From NCBI GenBank assembly GCA_937891475.1, contig CALATC010000018.1:1-11052 (forward strand): a stretch of DNA of 11,052 nt, read 5' to 3'. Below, one piece after another: positions 1 through 7,744 of this stretch; within the stretch, counting starts at the first letter, position 1, and each line of letters begins with the position of its first letter. The translations under genes were made by a program, and so were the position numbers. The notes under the pieces are model-generated. The model was not told the origin of the DNA and did not search any database. It saw only the letters and a list, made by a program, of their open reading frames with translations. This DNA comes from an uncultured Granulicatella sp. GTDB lineage: Bacteria; Bacillota; Bacilli; Lactobacillales; Aerococcaceae.

Positions 1-3000
1 TTTAATGTATCGATATCTATATTCTTATTAATGGATAATAAACATAGAACTTTTCTTGTCACTTTTTTGTTACAACTAATGCTTAATGCATCGGCGTATA
101 TATTTAATTGGTCTTTATATTTCCGTACGATGCTTTGAATTCCTTCTTTAGAATCCACGACATAATCCGTCTTATAGTCAAATACGACAATCTCATCATC
201 TAATTCAACATATCCATCGATAATCCCGTGAATCATCATCAAATCATCTGTCTGAATGGATTTAAAGAATTCACTGGCTTCAAGTACATAAGAAAATGCT
301 TGCTCACGTACTAATGCATGTGAATTTTGCACAATCCATTGACCAAATGATGATTGGAAGAATTCGTATGCTTGTGTCACTGGAACTTTTGCAGCAACTT
401 CCGGTGTAATTTCATTGGATTCCACTAAACTTCTGAGTAAATGTTCTAAGGAATCTAATGTAATGTCACTTGTGAAGTCAACCTTCTGCATTAACAAGTG
501 AAGAGCACTACCTCTTTGTGCGCCAGAAACCGATGCTGAAGCAGTTTCCATAAAGCGAGGTTTCTCTAATGTAGGAGAGAGGTAAATCGCTCTTCTCCCC
601 TCTTCTATCAAGCTATTTTGCGCTAATTCTTCGATGATTGGATCTTCAAGCACCCGTTTCAATTCAGACACACTTTGATAGCTTGTTGTTTTACTTTCAG
701 CTTCAAATTGATAGTCTCGCTGAATTGTTTGAAGCATTTGTTGTACTTTAGACTTCAATTCACGTGGAGAATCGGCTTCACTGTAGTATTCATGCCAATC
801 TTCTTGGAAGACTTCTTTACCACTGATTTCGTGAATATATTGTTGACTCTTAGATACGATATCCGGTTTTGCAACAATTTCAGGAATAATCTTGTATTGT
901 TCACGAATAGCGCTCAGTAGCATCCAGTTAAGGAATGTACCGCTCTTGAAACGTGCTTGATAAGGTAAAATTTCGCTAGATTCGTTTGTTAAAAAGGCAT
1001 ATTTCTTCTTAAATGACTCGTAGTTTTTAAGCGTACCTACAATAATTAGCTTTTCACGTGCACGCGTCATTGCTACATACAATTTACGCATTTCTTCGGA
1101 TAACAATTTCTTTTTCTCGAAGTTTCTTGTGGCTACAGCTTGTACAGTTGGATACGTAATACGAGTATTTAAGTCAAAGAAATTCGTACCTACACCAATC
1201 TCATCGGAACACATAATAGATGCTTTTAAGTCTTGCATGTTGAATTTACGGTTTATATCGATTAAGAACACAACTGGGAATTCTAACCCTTTACTTGCGT
1301 GAATTGTCATCACTTGAACAGCATTTGAATCCGTTGCAATTGGTGCTTCATCTAAATCTTTTTCTTTCTTTTGAAGAGCTTCAATGAATCGGATAAAGTT
1401 TCGAACTCCTTTAAAACTGCTTGCTTCATATTGATTCGCATGTTCATATAGCGCATGCAAGTTTACAGCTCTTTGCGAACCATTGGACTGTCCATGGACA
1501 TATTCTAAGTAATGAGTATCCATATAGATTTCCCAAATTAACTGAGCAATCGATTCGTTATTCGCACTGTCTCTCCATTTATTTAATAGTGTTAAAAAGC
1601 CTTCTAGACGTTCTTTAAGCGCTAATTGTTGCTTAGAATCATAATAATCGACTTCTTGAAGCTCAAAATTTGAAACAAACTGGCAAACAGCCTCATAATA
1701 ACTTGTATTTTTCGATGACTTACGAATGTGCGCCAAAGCGATCTCATCTAGTCCGACAAGTCCAGAGCGCAATACAGCTACTAGCGGAATATCTTGTAGT
1801 GGATTATCAATCACTTTTAGTAAAGAAACCATTGTTGTAATCTCTGTACGTTTAAAGTACGATTGCGCCTTTTGAACGTTTACTGGAATTCCGTAAGCAG
1901 CAAAAATTGATTCAATCTTATCATTGTTACTCTTTGTTGATGAAAGAATAGCAAAGTCTCCATAAGTTACTGGACGTTTTGCATCTGCTTTATCATTCAT
2001 CACTTCAAAAGGTGTCTTTATCATCTCTTGAATGCGTTGCGCAACATAATGAATCTCATTTTCTACCTTTTCGAATCCTTCAGCATCGTCTAAATCATCC
2101 GACTTTTCATCTAAATCCACATCTTCAATTAAAATAATTTCACTGAATTTATCATCATCTTGAGAATATGAAAGATTCCCTGTTTTTAATGCAGCAACGT
2201 CATCATACTCCACTTGTCCCAACTCTTTATTCATAATTTGTTGGAATACCTTATTCGTAAAAGAAAGAACCTCATCTCTAGAACGAAAATTCTCTGCTAG
2301 AACAATTCTTTCCCCACTCTTTCCTTTGGCATACTCTTCGTATTTTTCACGGAATAGAGACGGATCTGCTAGTCGGAAACCGTAGATAGATTGTTTCACG
2401 TCACCTACCATAAAACGATTATCGGGCTTACTTACGAGCTCTAAAATCGCTTCTTGGACACGGTTAACGTCTTGATACTCATCGACCATGACTTCTTTAA
2501 AGTGATTTTGATAGTATTCGGAAGCAATCTTTTGACCATTTGAATCTAATTTTGTCAGAATTCTCAAAGTATCATGTTCTAAATCAGAGAAATCAAGTTT
2601 GTTTAACTGATGTTTTTCATCTTGGAAACGGTCATAAAACATCACTGCGATATCTGAAAGTTTCGAAAGAATTAGATTTACTTTCGTCATTTGCTGCAGC
2701 TGAACTTCTGGAGAAATCGCAAAGTAATCTTCTTTGATTTTTTGGAAGTCTTTTTTCAAGCCTTCGCGAATTGCTTTAATCTCATCTAAGCTTTCTTTAA
2801 CAGTATCATCCACTTTAGCTGTAGACCAGTTCTTGAATTTTCTATCTTCAAATGTTTGATGCGCAAAAACGTATGACTCTTCTTGGATATGCACCAAAAT
2901 CGTTTTTACAAAGTCTATATCATCTTCTAATACCGCTTGATGCTTCGGAGCTCCAAGAAGTTCGATATCTTTAAGAAGTTGATCATATTGAGTAACAAGG

Positions 3001-3686
3001 TAACTTAACTCTTCGATTAATGCTGGTTTTACGTACGTTTTAACGAAAGATGTTGAAGCATAATCACTTCCAACTGCATAATTCTCTGTTAAATTGGATA
3101 ACCATGTTTTAGGTTCTCTTTTAGAGCGTGAATATTGGTATAGACGGTAAACAGTATTCGTAATACCATCGTCCGAACGGTCGTTTGAGAACGTCGCAAA
3201 TACTTCTTCAAATTCAGGATGTTCAAGAAGCTCTTCCTCAAGAGTTCTCCATACTTTTTCTTGCAATAGTTGCCCTTCGATTTCATCCATCATCGTAAAC
3301 ACTGGATCAATACCCGCTAAGTAGAAATAACGACGAATTACTTTCATACAGAAACTATGAATCGTTGAAATCATAGCAGACGGAATTAGTTGCAATTGTT
3401 TCGCAAAACGTTGTTGAAGAACTTCATCCGTTGATTTTTCAATTGCTTCTTCTAATTTAGTGCGAAGACGCTCCTTCATTTCCTTTGCTGCAAGCTCCGT
3501 GAAGGTCACTACTAACAATTCATTAATGTCGATTCCCTCTTGAATATGCATCAAAATACGTTCTACAAGCACTTTTGTTTTCCCAGATCCGGCTGAAGCA
3601 GAAACAAGAAGATTGTTCCCACGAGTAGCTATTGCCTTCCATTGATCAGGTGTTGCTTGTAATCCTTTTGGTTTCTCTGGAATCAT
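1..3686 (-). CDS. rexA: ATP-dependent helicase/nuclease subunit A (RexA/AddA), 3' end cut by window edge
   Basis: RexA is the motor and 3'-strand nuclease subunit of the RexAB (AddAB) complex, which unwinds and resects double-strand breaks for RecA loading. The frame is open from the ATG at 3686 to the window edge, giving 1228 residues. UvrD/Rep superfamily 1 motifs appear in order: Walker A ASAGSGKT (about 30-37), motif Ia TFTELAAKEM (61-70), Walker B DEYQD (402-406), GDVKQSIYGFR (near 425-435), MTIHASKGLEFP (from 793) and VAMTRARE (from 871). The C-terminal RecB-type nuclease shows H1063 in a GSALHLL context, D1157 in GIIDGY, and D1170/K1172 in DYKTD, followed by QLNLYADAL. D1170 corresponds to the catalytic Asp of B. 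subtilis AddA, which is 1232 aa long, so only a few residues should be missing. The start overlaps the rexB stop (ATGA), with AAAGGAG upstream inside rexB. The motif positions stay in one frame, so I see no frameshift. Confidence 0.96.
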   Translation of the reverse strand, partial: MIPEKPKGLQATPDQWKAIATRGNNLLVSASAGSGKTKVLVERILMHIQEGIDINELLVVTFTELAAKEMKERLRTKLEEAIEKSTDEVLQQRFAKQLQLIPSAMISTIHSFCMKVIRRYFYLAGIDPVFTMMDEIEGQLLQEKVWRTLEEELLEHPEFEEVFATFSNDRSDDGITNTVYRLYQYSRSKREPKTWLSNLTENYAVGSDYASTSFVKTYVKPALIEELSYLVTQYDQLLKDIELLGAPKHQAVLEDDIDFVKTILVHIQEESYVFAHQTFEDRKFKNWSTAKVDDTVKESLDEIKAIREGLKKDFQKIKEDYFAISPEVQLQQMTKVNLILSKLSDIAVMFYDRFQDEKHQLNKLDFSDLEHDTLRILTKLDSNGQKIASEYYQNHFKEVMVDEYQDVNRVQEAILELVSKPDNRFMVGDVKQSIYGFRLADPSLFREKYEEYAKGKSGERIVLAENFRSRDEVLSFTNKVFQQIMNKELGQVEYDDVAALKTGNLSYSQDDDKFSEIILIEDVDLDEKSDDLDDAEGFEKVENEIHYVAQRIQEMIKTPFEVMNDKADAKRPVTYGDFAILSSTKSNNDKIESIFAAYGIPVNVQKAQSYFKRTEITTMVSLLKVIDNPLQDIPLVAVLRSGLVGLDEIALAHIRKSSKNTSYYEAVCQFVSNFELQEVDYYDSKQQLALKERLEGFLTLLNKWRDSANNESIAQLIWEIYMDTHYLEYVHGQSNGSQRAVNLHALYEHANQYEASSFKGVRNFIRFIEALQKKEKDLDEAPIATDSNAVQVMTIHASKGLEFPVVFLIDINRKFNMQDLKASIMCSDEIGVGTNFFDLNTRITYPTVQAVATRNFEKKKLLSEEMRKLYVAMTRAREKLIIVGTLKNYESFKKKYAFLTNESSEILPYQARFKSGTFLNWMLLSAIREQYKIIPEIVAKPDIVSKSQQYIHEISGKEVFQEDWHEYYSEADSPRELKSKVQQMLQTIQRDYQFEAESKTTSYQSVSELKRVLEDPIIEELAQNSLIEEGRRAIYLSPTLEKPRFMETASASVSGAQRGSALHLLMQKVDFTSDITLDSLEHLLRSLVESNEITPEVAAKVPVTQAYEFFQSSFGQWIVQNSHALVREQAFSYVLEASEFFKSIQTDDLMMIHGIIDGYVELDDEIVVFDYKTDYVVDSKEGIQSIVRKYKDQLNIYADALSISCNKKVTRKVLCLLSINKNIDIDTL

Positions 3687-6600
3687 TCTTCTGTCTCTCC
3701 TTTCTTCTCTTGTAATTCCTCTTGAATAAATGCAATCCCCTCTTCTTTTTCAAATTTAGGAAGATTACGATATCTATTTTCTGGGTTTGTAGCATCGAAC
3801 TGGGCAATACTACTAAATTTACCGGATACAGAATCTGCATATTGTTTAAAGTCCTCGTAAGGAGCTAGTGTGATATCCCCAGATAGGATTCCTTTACCTG
3901 CTTCTTGAATCTTTTCCCATACGAAATCTTTGAATAACTTCAATTCTTCTGTTGTATAAACGCCATTTTTATAAGTAGCACTGATACCACCATCTTTTTT
4001 CAAAGCGACATTTAATACGTTTGATTTACTTGTCTCAACAAGTTCCGGATTAAGTCTAGCAATCTCATCAGAGTTTACTAAACCACGATGTTTAAAGGCT
4101 TTAGTCCATTCTTGGATAAACTTATCTTCCGTTGGCACTTCTTTAATGCTGAATTTTGGATTATGCACATGGATATAACTTGCTTCTAGAGGCGTTGGAA
4201 CCGTACCTGTTTCACTGCGAATAATTTCTTCAGATACTTTCAAATACGTTAACAGTTGGATTTGAACTCCTGCAATAAGTTTTGCAATCTCGAATTTTTG
4301 TTCAGAAGATTTATAGTCAATAATCCCGTTATAAATTCCGTTATCTGACTGTAGTAAGTCGATACGGTCAATTTTCCCACGTAAATGAATAGACTGATTT
4401 TTACCAATTGGAATGTGAATTGGATAGTTTCCAGAAGTCCCGAATACCACTTCGGTCATCCAAGGTTTTGTCTCTAGCGCTAAGGCTTGTTTTTGAAGCG
4501 CATTTGTCGTTTGCATTAGAGTTTGGTGTAACAATCCTTGGACGAAGTTTAAACGTCTAGAAGAGCCTAAAATCGCAAATTTCGGATTATCTTTCATTCG
4601 ATTGAAGATGTCTTTTTCAATAGCCAACTTTTGCTCTACCGTTAAGTCTCTTAAAGATAATCCAAGAGCATTCAATTCTTTAATAAACTGATCGAAGAAT
4701 TCATGGAAGTATTCTCCTGTATTGGCTGGAGAAAGCTCGAATTCTTGGCGTTCTTTCAGTCTTAATCCGTATTGTAAGAAATGACTAAATGGATCCTTAT
4801 AGTAAGTTTCAATTTGAGACGTTGATAAATTCAATTGATTTCCATAAAGCTCTTGCGCAAGAGAAAGTGGTAATTTACTTGCTACATTTAATCTGAATAC
4901 AGATGCCAGTAACGCATGATAGTTAGCGCTGAATGCAGCGTCTGCTTTCAGTAAATGCGGAATTAATTTCCATAAGAAATCAATTTCATCTTTTTCTTTG
5001 AACTTGTTCTCTCTCATCTTCAATAGAAGCGTTGTAAAGAGTTCAAACGGAACTACAAAATCCCCTTGTTCTAAACGGTTTTGTCGGTTCAACGATCCAT
5101 CAATTTCTTCTAGTTCATAATGTTTTAGTAATCGTTGAACAAAATTTGAAACCAGTTGTTCCTTACCATCTTTAGAAATAGCACAAGATAGATAAAGATG
5201 CTCTGTTGCGCTCATGAGTAACTGATAGAACACAAATGGTTCAACGGATTGCAGTTGTCCTGTTGTAGGCGCTAGGAAACGTCCACTATCTAGTTGATTG
5301 GAAAAAAGTTCACGTTCATCGTCCGTTAGTAGTCCCGTTTCATCAATATTACGTGGCATTACACCTTGCGTAAGCCCCACTGCAAAAGTAATTTTCTTAG
5401 GTGAATAACGAACAGAATCCATTCCTGTAATCGTTAATTCATCTAATGTAGATGGGGCTAAATTATAGTGTGTTTGTTCAAATCCTGTATGAAGTAACAT
5501 CATAAAGGTTTCCCAATCAAAGGATTTATATCCGAAAATATAGATATATTCATCTAATAAACGGATAAATTCAGACCACACTTGTTCTTGACGTCTTGCT
5601 GTTTCGACATCTCCTTCTTCAGCAGCAATATCTCTCCAGTAAATGACCGATCTATCTAATCCTAGAGTCGTCAATAATTGATACAATACAGTAACTGCTT
5701 CAGTCGTTGTAGCTGCTTGTTCTAGTTTCTTGAATGCAGGTAGTAATACACTTGTTAATTCATCTCTAAGTTCTTGCGCCTTTAAAAGAATTTGTGTATT
5801 TTTATCCGTCACCTCAACTGTAGAATCTTCATCAATAGAGTCTTCCACATAGACCCAAGGTTTTCCATTCGTCCATTGATAGCCTTCGTAACCATTAGCA
5901 AGAATAACTGTTTCCGTTTCATCTAATTGCTGTCTAAAGGCTTGTAATTGGTTCTTAAGAGGCGTTTCATCACCTTTATGCCACAAGACATATTCGCTAC
6001 GAAGAAGACTCATAATATCGGCATAACGCCAATCGTATTGCCAAATATTATAGAGTGCATCCAGAACTTGAATAATTGGATGATGCTCCATTGAGTCGGA
6101 TAAATCGATAAAACCAGGAATATCATATTGTTTTAAAAGAGATTCCAGGAATAAATGATTCTCTTCTAAATTACGCCCCAAAATTTGAATGTCTTTATAG
6201 CGAACTTCACCCTCTTGTACCATTCTCTTAATTTGGGCAAATGTCTCTTGATACTCTTCTCTTTCATCTGTGTACTTAGTAAAAGTGATTTTTTGTAGTG
6301 GAAGTTTATCTTTGGCTGGTGTCTTCACTTTTGGAAGTCCACCATTCGTTTCAAGCCAGAATTTTTCAACCTCTTTAAATTCATCATCAAAAAGAGAATC
6401 ACTTTCTTCCCATTCGATGATGCGAGCTAAGTCCTCTCCTCTATTCACCCATCTTGAGAGTCTTTCTAAGAGGAGTCTGTTTGAAGTGAATAATGAATCC
6501 CCTGCTTCGTATTTAGCGGTATGGACTCCATATGTCGTTAACGTTGCGTGAAATTCAACGGTTGCCCCACTTCCTACTAAGGATTCAATCACTTCCATTT

Positions 6601-7252
6601 CAGCCTTCGTTAATGTCACCATTTCATCAATTGCAATAAAGGTATTGGACAAATCCTTAGTAGCAATTACGCTGCATAATTGCGCATAGCTTTCTTCTTG
6701 ATGAACGAAATCTTCTTTTAGTGCTTCTATATAGTAACGATAAATAATCCCAAATTCTTTTAATCGTTGCTCGTTTTCTGAAGGAGTGGACGCTTCAAAA
6801 AAGCTAGAGAAATCCTCAACTTCAATTCCTCCAGATTGAAATTCATTCATTACCTTGCTTAATTGTTCAAGAAAACCTTTATGACGAGCTTCATTTTTAA
6901 AGAGAACAAGCTCCTCTGAATGTTCCTCTAGAATTGATTTCAAAAGCATTGTAATTCCGACTTTTGAAATCGATGTTTTTTCTGTAATGGCTTCATTTCT
7001 TAGTAAATACCATAATAAACGTTTGAAACTGTATACTTGTAGTCTTGTTGAAGCGTAGCTACGAGAAGATGAATCCGTTAATAACTCTCCGACTTGTCGA
7101 ATCATCTCCATTTCGGCAGTAAACTTAATGTGATCAGGAACAATGTAGTAAACCTGATGTGCTTCATCTTGTTTAAGCCACTGCGCAAAACGTTCGGCAA
7201 TCTTCTTTGATTTATTAACGGATTTCTTTGAAATAACAGCATTAAATCCCAT
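3683..7252 (-). CDS. rexB: ATP-dependent helicase/nuclease subunit B (RexB/AddB)
   Basis: RexB (1189 aa) is the second subunit of the break-resection complex and supplies the 5'-strand nuclease. The N-terminal region resembles an inactivated helicase: where AddB has GRSGSGKT, this protein has SKKSVNKS (8-15), so the P-loop is gone. The C-terminal nuclease looks intact: H850 in GEYFHEFF, D962 in GKIDRI, D979/K981 in IDYKSS, then QIQLLTYL (997-1004). The four iron-sulfur cysteines of B. subtilis AddB (C801, C1121, C1124, C1130) align with D820, S1141, G1144 and A1150. The two clusters have identical internal spacing, and the sequence continues as QFD and then ENRYRNL. The ATG at 7252 is preceded by AAAAGGAGGA about 7 nt upstream. 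It is first in an operon with rexA and overlaps it by 4 nt. Family assignment is secure; loss of cluster and P-loop is read by eye-alignment. Confidence 0.96.
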   Translation of the reverse strand: MGFNAVISKKSVNKSKKIAERFAQWLKQDEAHQVYYIVPDHIKFTAEMEMIRQVGELLTDSSSRSYASTRLQVYSFKRLLWYLLRNEAITEKTSISKVGITMLLKSILEEHSEELVLFKNEARHKGFLEQLSKVMNEFQSGGIEVEDFSSFFEASTPSENEQRLKEFGIIYRYYIEALKEDFVHQEESYAQLCSVIATKDLSNTFIAIDEMVTLTKAEMEVIESLVGSGATVEFHATLTTYGVHTAKYEAGDSLFTSNRLLLERLSRWVNRGEDLARIIEWEESDSLFDDEFKEVEKFWLETNGGLPKVKTPAKDKLPLQKITFTKYTDEREEYQETFAQIKRMVQEGEVRYKDIQILGRNLEENHLFLESLLKQYDIPGFIDLSDSMEHHPIIQVLDALYNIWQYDWRYADIMSLLRSEYVLWHKGDETPLKNQLQAFRQQLDETETVILANGYEGYQWTNGKPWVYVEDSIDEDSTVEVTDKNTQILLKAQELRDELTSVLLPAFKKLEQAATTTEAVTVLYQLLTTLGLDRSVIYWRDIAAEEGDVETARRQEQVWSEFIRLLDEYIYIFGYKSFDWETFMMLLHTGFEQTHYNLAPSTLDELTITGMDSVRYSPKKITFAVGLTQGVMPRNIDETGLLTDDERELFSNQLDSGRFLAPTTGQLQSVEPFVFYQLLMSATEHLYLSCAISKDGKEQLVSNFVQRLLKHYELEEIDGSLNRQNRLEQGDFVVPFELFTTLLLKMRENKFKEKDEIDFLWKLIPHLLKADAAFSANYHALLASVFRLNVASKLPLSLAQELYGNQLNLSTSQIETYYKDPFSHFLQYGLRLKERQEFELSPANTGEYFHEFFDQFIKELNALGLSLRDLTVEQKLAIEKDIFNRMKDNPKFAILGSSRRLNFVQGLLHQTLMQTTNALQKQALALETKPWMTEVVFGTSGNYPIHIPIGKNQSIHLRGKIDRIDLLQSDNGIYNGIIDYKSSEQKFEIAKLIAGVQIQLLTYLKVSEEIIRSETGTVPTPLEASYIHVHNPKFSIKEVPTEDKFIQEWTKAFKHRGLVNSDEIARLNPELVETSKSNVLNVALKKDGGISATYKNGVYTTEELKLFKDFVWEKIQEAGKGILSGDITLAPYEDFKQYADSVSGKFSSIAQFDATNPENRYRNLPKFEKEEGIAFIQEELQEKKGETEE
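3687..3706 (-). promoter_or_regulatory. Ribosome binding site of rexA inside the rexB 3' end
   Basis: On the minus strand the sequence AAAGGAGAG lies about 9 nt before the rexA ATG and within the last codons of rexB. With the ATGA stop/start overlap this points to translational coupling, which would keep the two subunits near equal amounts. Confidence 0.75.
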
Positions 7253-7270
7253 TGACGCGTCCTCCTTTTT
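7253..7270 (-). promoter_or_regulatory. Ribosome binding site of rexB
   Basis: AAAAGGAGGA on the minus strand, about 7 nt before the ATG at 7252, is close to a full anti-SD match and fixes the rexB start. No other in-frame start near it has comparable support. Confidence 0.75.
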
Positions 7271-7281
7271 AAGTCTTCTTT

Positions 7282-7310
7282 AGTATATCATGAAATCTGG
7301 AAAAAGCGCT
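7282..7310 (-). promoter_or_regulatory. Probable promoter of the rexBA operon (extended -10)
   Basis: On the minus strand, TGATATACT (7290-7282) is an extended -10 element, TGn followed by TATACT with one mismatch to TATAAT. A 17-bp spacer places the -35 at 7305-7310 (AGCGCT), a poor match to TTGACA, which fits an extended -10 promoter. It lies just downstream of the nrdH terminator and gives a leader of about 25 nt ending in the rexB SD. It is the only credible promoter in the gap, so the operon is likely transcribed from here. Confidence 0.6.
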
Positions 7311-7312
7311 TT
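7303..7312. promoter_or_regulatory. 10-bp palindrome over the rexBA -35 (cre-like core)
   Basis: AAAGCGCTTT is a perfect 10-bp palindrome covering the predicted -35 of the rexBA promoter. It equals the core of many CcpA catabolite-response elements, but the flanking TG and CA of the full consensus are both T-containing mismatches here. A protein bound here would block the promoter. A cre assignment is inference only. Confidence 0.25.
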
Positions 7313-7324
7313 AAAAATTGAAAT

Positions 7325-7361
7325 AAAAAAAACACTTTTAGCAGTTTCCTACTAAAAGTGT
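7325..7361 (-). terminator. Intrinsic terminator downstream of nrdH
   Basis: The minus strand reads ACACTTTTAGTAG, loop GAAA, CTGCTAAAAGTGT: a 13-bp stem with one G-U pair and a GNRA-type tetraloop. It is followed directly by a run of T (7331-7325). It starts about 20 nt after the nrdH stop and insulates nrdH from rexBA. Confidence 0.9.
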
Positions 7362-7382
7362 ACATTTCTTTTATAGTTAAAA

Positions 7383-7619
7383 TTATCCCACTAATTTTTC
7401 TAAAAGATCAGGACGGAATCCGAAGAATGGTTCTACGCCATCAGCTACGATAACAGGTAATGATTGGAAGCCTAATTCCTTCACTTCTGCTAAAGCTTCT
7501 TCTGACTCGAAAACATCTTTTACTGTGAATTCCACGTTGTTATTTTCGAAAAATTGTTTTGTAAAATTGCATTGCATGCAATTTGGTTTTGAATAAAGAA
7601 TAATATTGCGATTTGACAT
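7383..7619 (-). CDS. nrdH: NrdH-type glutaredoxin-like protein (ribonucleotide reductase electron donor)
   Basis: This small cytosolic thioredoxin-fold protein (78 aa) matches the NrdH family, which reduces class Ib ribonucleotide reductase using electrons from thioredoxin reductase. Visible signs are the redox motif CMQC (C14, C17) after the first beta strand, the cis-Pro segment QSLPVI (P55) and the C-terminal GFRPDLL (67-73), which is the NrdH signature beyond ordinary glutaredoxins. The start is the ATG at 7619, preceded by AAGGGGAG at 8-9 nt. An in-frame ATG at 7661 sits in the predicted -10 box and has no SD, so it is rejected. No nrdE, nrdF or nrdI is nearby, so this is an orphan copy in the window. 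Two NrdR-box-like sites upstream independently support a role in deoxyribonucleotide supply. A general glutaredoxin function remains possible. Confidence 0.87.
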   Translation of the reverse strand: MSNRNIILYSKPNCMQCNFTKQFFENNNVEFTVKDVFESEEALAEVKELGFQSLPVIVADGVEPFFGFRPDLLEKLVG

Positions 7620-7656
7620 ATTACTTCTCCCCTTTTTATTTTTTCTGACAGAAGAT

Positions 7657-7685
7657 ATCATACATCATTTTGAATCAAAATACAA
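7657..7685 (-). promoter_or_regulatory. Probable promoter of nrdH
   Basis: On the minus strand, TTGTAT (7685-7680) and TATGAT (7662-7657) are separated by exactly 17 bp. The -10 matches consensus at 5 of 6 positions and the -35 at 3 of 6. Transcription would start near 7650, leaving a leader of about 30 nt that contains the SD. The -35 overlaps the proximal NrdR-box-like site. Confidence 0.6.
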
Positions 7686-7695
7686 TATATAGTTC
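7679..7695. promoter_or_regulatory. NrdR box-like operator, proximal to nrdH
   Basis: The minus strand reads GAACTATATATTGTAT, a near-palindrome fitting the known NrdR box pattern (ACAC-wATATAw-GTGT type). It overlaps the -35 of the predicted nrdH promoter, the expected position for repression by NrdR when dATP is plentiful. A 13-bp core is identical to the distal copy. Confidence 0.72.
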
Positions 7696-7697
7696 TT

Positions 7698-7715
7698 ATG
7701 AAAATGCATTTTCAT
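7698..7715. repeat. Perfect 18-bp palindrome between the two NrdR boxes
   Basis: ATGAAAATG followed by CATTTTCAT is a perfect inverted repeat with no spacer, centred within about 2 bp of the midpoint between the two NrdR-like boxes. It has no T-tract after it, so it is not a normal terminator. It may be an operator for another regulator; I cannot name one. Confidence 0.6.
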
Positions 7716-7721
7716 TTTAAA

Positions 7722-7737
7722 ACACAATATATAGTTT
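7722..7737. promoter_or_regulatory. NrdR box-like operator, distal copy
   Basis: The minus strand reads AAACTATATATTGTGT, again an NrdR box match. Over an 18-bp comparison it differs from the proximal copy at one base, and the two copies are 42 bp apart, close to four helical turns. Pairs of NrdR boxes in helical phase are the usual arrangement at nrd promoters. Confidence 0.72.
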
Positions 7738-7744
7738 AGACAGA

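Noticed and set aside
3480..3510. Leu65 in RexA motif Ia (TFTELAAKEM), where Ala is commoner
   Set aside because: A conservative hydrophobic change in a position that varies in the family. All other motifs are intact, so there is no reason to infer loss of function.
7620..7661. Longer nrdH start at the ATG at 7661 (14 extra residues)
   Set aside because: That ATG lies inside the predicted -10 box, has no SD, and adds a basic tail not typical of NrdH. The ATG at 7619 has a proper SD.
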